Below are positions 60,243-64,000 of a stretch of 64,000 nucleotides of DNA, in pieces. Source of the DNA: Combretum micranthum (Eukaryota; Streptophyta; Magnoliopsida; Myrtales; Combretaceae). The number at the start of each line of letters is the position of its first letter. The first letter of the stretch is position 1. The position numbers and the translations under genes were made by a program. The stretch covers positions 310,001-374,000 of the forward strand of contig JAMXBD010000234.1 in assembly GCA_024138025.1 (NCBI GenBank), given 5' to 3'. The notes beneath the pieces were generated by a model that worked only from the letters and a program-made list of their open reading frames with translations, did no database searches and was not told where the DNA came from.

Positions 60243-63200
60243 GTTTCTTATCTTCTACCTTCCTTCTTTTTTTTTTTTTTTTTTTTTTCAATCCTCAATA
60301 TTTTCATTCTACTCTGCCCATCAGATTGATTGAATCCTTTGGTATTCATATTTTAGAAACCCTAATTTATGTGATTGGGTAGATAATCTGTTTGGATGAA
60401 TGGGGATCCCGTTGAACTGGCCTGCATCTGGATAGCTGTAGTAAAGCTTGTATCTTAAGAAAGAAAGTTTGGAGAATCCTTCTATGGTATAAGAGTTTGC
60501 TCCAGGAGTCAGAAGTTCTCAGGAATGACTGATCTGGTTTCTCCCTAAGTTAAAACATGCATAAAAAAGAGTGGCTTAAATATTAATTGAAAGAGTTCTC
60601 CCAATGCTTGTTTTGTGATGTATGGACCACCAATGTCCTGTTGCGGGATTGCTGGCTTATTCTAGTTCACTTATGGCCTTGCAGTTGTACCCAACAATTA
60701 CTCCTTTCATAGGGAGCCAAAACTAGCTTATTTGTCTAGCTGTGCAGGTAGGATGAGGTGAGTCAAAGGATGGATCCTGATATGGAACCAATTTCATCTG
60801 GTCAGCCATGAATATGTGAATTAGAGTGGGGGATCAAATAACATCTGCATTTGTTGAGTTATTGCAATCAATTCATACCACAGCAGGAAGATCATACAAC
60901 TGTGGGATTAGGCAACTTAAGAAAGTATAGCGCTTTGATCGGGGAGGAATATCATAAAGATCAGAGATGGATATAACAAACTATTATGGTTAGGCAATAG
61001 TGTATAATCCAGTTGCTATTAGACAGACTGCTATAGGATCACCTTAATGGTATTGTTATGAGTCTAGATAGTGAGAAACTTATGGCTAATTCTTCTTAAA
61101 TTTTCTGCTTTGTTTACTTATTGTGATCAATGCTAGGGCTCACTAGAAGAGAGAACCCAAGTTCTCTAGAGGAACTGGTTTTATTCGGTAAATCTAGAGG
61201 AATAGTTTTTCTAAAATATAATACATGTCTTCTCTTTCCCATTTTTAAATATTTCAAGATACTGGAAGGGCACGTATGTGAATGTGTGCCTCTCAAAATA
61301 AAAGAGATCTAAACTACTCAATATTAAATACAGTATATAAAATAATTTTCAAAAAAGTAACTTTAAATTTTGTTTATTTATATACTTATTTTTTGGAGTA
61401 TGTATGTAATATTTGCAAGATGTTTTTATGATGTTTTTCTCATGGAAATGAATGGTTTTATAGAAACTATTACAATCCACTAATTTTAATCGTAAATTAC
61501 ATTGTGTGAAGTTCAATGTTATGCTTGGATGTAATAATATGAATTAAATTTGCTGGACTTAAACATTACACAAAATATAGTTGACACCACGAAGCGAAAA
61601 TAAAGGAGAATCTTTAGGCAGAGCCAGTCAACCTCACCCTAAGTTACCTTACAAACTGCACTAAAGTAATGCTGCAGAAAATTAAGACAATAAAATAAAT
61701 GTAGATAACTAACTATTTATAACCAGCCCTTATAGACCCTGGTTATCTCATGCTCAGACTCGCTCATTTCTGTTTGGTATCTAAGTTCATTCATCACATC
61801 TGAAATGCAGCTTTCAGAACTAATGGTTGACTGTTTCCAGTTCCTTATCTTCTTGTCTACTTGGTCATGCTTTTCTTATTGTCTCCTTGTCTACTTGGTC
61901 ATGCTTTCCTTATTGTCATGCACTCCATCTAAACAACAATATCTCACTTCCTGGTTTCTCATAAGCCCTTTGCCTTTCTTCCTGAGTCAACCATTACTTC
62001 CTTTGCCGCTGTCTCTATCTTGCATATTCAAATTCAAAAATTCTTGTAACATTTCTTGCTTCTCATGTGAAATCTTTTGCAAGGTGCTTCTGTTTGTGCC
62101 TTTTCTCAATCTCATTCAGCACATAAGCGAGCATTATTAGCCTAATGCATTGTGATGAATGTCTTGAACTGCTGGTCAACATTTATGGATTTGGGCTATT
62201 ATACCAAATTGTTACAGGGTTGCATTAGTGGTCTGGTCGTGGATTTAGATAGTGTGAAATTGATGAGTAATTTTTTCTTAGGGTTTCTACCCTGTTTACA
62301 TTTTTTGGTAACTTTTAGGGCTTATGAAGAGAGAATCCAAGATATTTGGAGGAATAACTTTTCTGGAAGTAATACTTGTCTTGTCATTCCCATTTTCAGA
62401 TGTTTAAATACATATACATAAAATAACCGCCACACTTTCACAATACTGATGCCATGAAGAGAAAAGCAAGGAGAACAGATGGCTGCAACTGCAAACATAA
62501 ACTTCTTTACAAAACATACGAAGGTAACACTATCAAAAACCAACACATGTTAAATAAATCTACAAAACTAACTATTTCGATTAGCCCTTAATGACTTGTT
62601 CTTAGCTTGGCCTATGTTTGACTGGCATTGAACATCTCAATGGGATTGAGGTTGAATTCAAAAGGGATAATGTCACATGAACTACTTGAAATTTACCCTT
62701 TTCTTTTTTAATGTTACACCCTCAACTTTCAACTCACTAAATGATACATTTAATTAAAACTTTCATTGTTAGCTGTACCGCCATGCCTTTCCATTAGTCA
62801 TTGCCATCAAAGTCACACGCTTTAACCGTTAAGAATTTGACATGTCATCAAAAGGAAAAAAGAATTTTTCCAAATGAGTCACTCACTGTCCAATTGCAAT
62901 GCAAACGTGGAATTATGAATATTATTAGAGACAAATACGATATAATAAAAGCCATAAATAAGCCCATTGTTCCTTTATCCATGGACATCCTTCTTTTGCT
63001 GCAAAGATTGGGTTGTATGAACATGGTGTTCTTATAATGCCGGAATAACTTCTACAATCTATAAATCTCCTTCTTATTTTCTTTGTGATTCCATGAGTTA
63101 TTCTATGAGTATATGCCTACTCTTGATCCTCAAGAAAACTCATGCAAGATCAGATGTACCTCATTCTCTTGATTGAAACTCCTACACTGCCTTATGGCAT

Positions 63201-64000
63201 CTGGCATTGCTGTATTATTGGTAAACTTAGCCTTGCAATTCAAAAAGCCAATAAGAAGAGACTAGAAATAAAAAAGAGGAAGAAAAAGAACAATCAGTAG
63301 AATACACTGGTTTTTGTTGTCGATGAAAGAGTTGGTGAAGAAGATCGCTATTTTGATCTTTATGAAGAGATGAATAATAATGGATTTATGATGACTATGA
63401 GCTTGATTGATGAGGACTATTAAAGCAAAGACATATTCCCCTAGGTCTGGCTTTGCTAGTTAGTAGATTACAAAGATATTCATCATGAAGGATCAATTGG
63501 TATTGAGCACCATTGATAAAGGATTTGCTGTGTCCTTGACCTGTTATGGTTATTACACGGTATGATGATGAATTTTTAACAATCTTGAAGATCAAAATGA
63601 CACTGATATTTGCAAATTTGGCAGACCTATGGTAAGGTGTTTTGATGCGTGAATTTTCTTTTGTTATCTTGTTCAGATGTAGTGATAATGAGGACGGTTA
63701 GATGGGGAAGATGATCCATGGCCATTTGTATTTTATGGATTTCAGTTGCTCACAATGACAGAATTGGCAATTACATGTGAAATCTAGAGTTTCATGATGT
63801 GTCTATGATGTTTGGTAGAGTGTTAGGAAGAGAGTGATTTTTCTGTTTCTCTTGTTATTTTTACTACTAATTTGGTCTCTTTCTTAATACTAGACAATTC
63901 CACGATTGAATCCCAGCTGGACAGTCGCGTGTTCCATCTAGCACCTTATTTCTTTAATTTCAATATTGGCTTCTAATAGGCTAAAATGTATGGCTAAATG
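60243..64000 (+). other. Probable intron or intergenic DNA with a diverged tandem duplication
   Basis: No coding exon with a known domain. Segments at about 61055-61735 and 62238-62592 are related (GTCTAGATAGTGAGAAA/GATTTAGATAGTGTGAAA, GGGCT-A-GAAGAGAGAA-CCAAG, CTTCTCTTTCCCATTTT/CTTGTCATTCCCATTTT, AACTAACTATTT...AGCCCTTA). A 34-bp unit (TCTACTTGGTCATGCTTT...) is repeated in tandem at 61853-61917. At 62650-62840 there is a MITE-like stretch (ACCCTCAACTTTCAACTCAC). The frame at 61805-62140 shows no domain. Confidence 0.4.
61853..61917 (+). repeat. Short tandem duplication, 34-bp unit
   Basis: Two adjacent copies of CTTGTCTACTTGGTCATGC followed by TTT-CTTATTGTC, differing at one or two bases. 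A simple local duplication. Confidence 0.8.

Noticed and set aside
61805..62140. 111-codon forward frame with a possible signal peptide-like start
   Set aside because: It spans a local 34-bp duplication, lacks splice or promoter support and resembles no family.

Overview
The window is nuclear DNA of a flowering plant, most likely a eudicot. It is AT-rich, has GT-AG introns, and carries plant-type multi-exon genes separated by long tracts of decayed transposable elements. I cannot name the species. Two protein genes are clear. The first is the 3' two-thirds of a homomeric (multidomain, normally cytosolic) acetyl-CoA carboxylase, 1-7332 on the + strand, 16 exons visible, 5' end outside the window. 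The second is a complete 13-exon group-1 high-affinity sulfate transporter (SULTR1 type, 659 residues), 24286-28160 on the - strand. A probable first exon of a third gene begins at about 60172 (+), with the rest not recognised before the right edge.

Layout. 1-7650: ACCase with 3' UTR and poly(A) signal. 7650-24285: repeats, comprising a MITE, GA-rich DNA, two decayed Copia-type LTR ends, two related Gypsy-type LTR blocks in opposite orientation, one arm of an LTR family seen again at 52 kb, and a three-level nest at 18.3-23.2 kb (inverted-repeat element containing a hAT-like element containing an LTR block). 24286-28160: sulfate transporter. 28161-39560: promoter-side and intergenic DNA with SINE-like sequences, microsatellites, a Mutator-like inverted-repeat element with a decayed 10-bp target duplication, and two further MITEs. 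39563-55439: a second nest, in which a Ty3/Gypsy element holds a Copia element inside its 5' LTR, that Copia 5' LTR holds a 4.67-kb LTR-like insertion, a further LTR-like block sits 5' of the 3' LTR, and a hAT element sits inside the 3' LTR. 55440-60060: AT-rich repeats and a hAT element with an 8-bp target duplication. 60060-64000: putative gene start and a diverged tandem duplication.

The two clear genes are independent: ACCase makes malonyl-CoA for fatty-acid elongation and flavonoid-type pathways, and SULTR1 takes sulfate across the plasma membrane. Nothing suggests an operon, CRISPR, phage or gene cluster. I saw no undescribed biochemical system. The unusual content is the order of nested insertions and several small repeat families present in two copies within the window.
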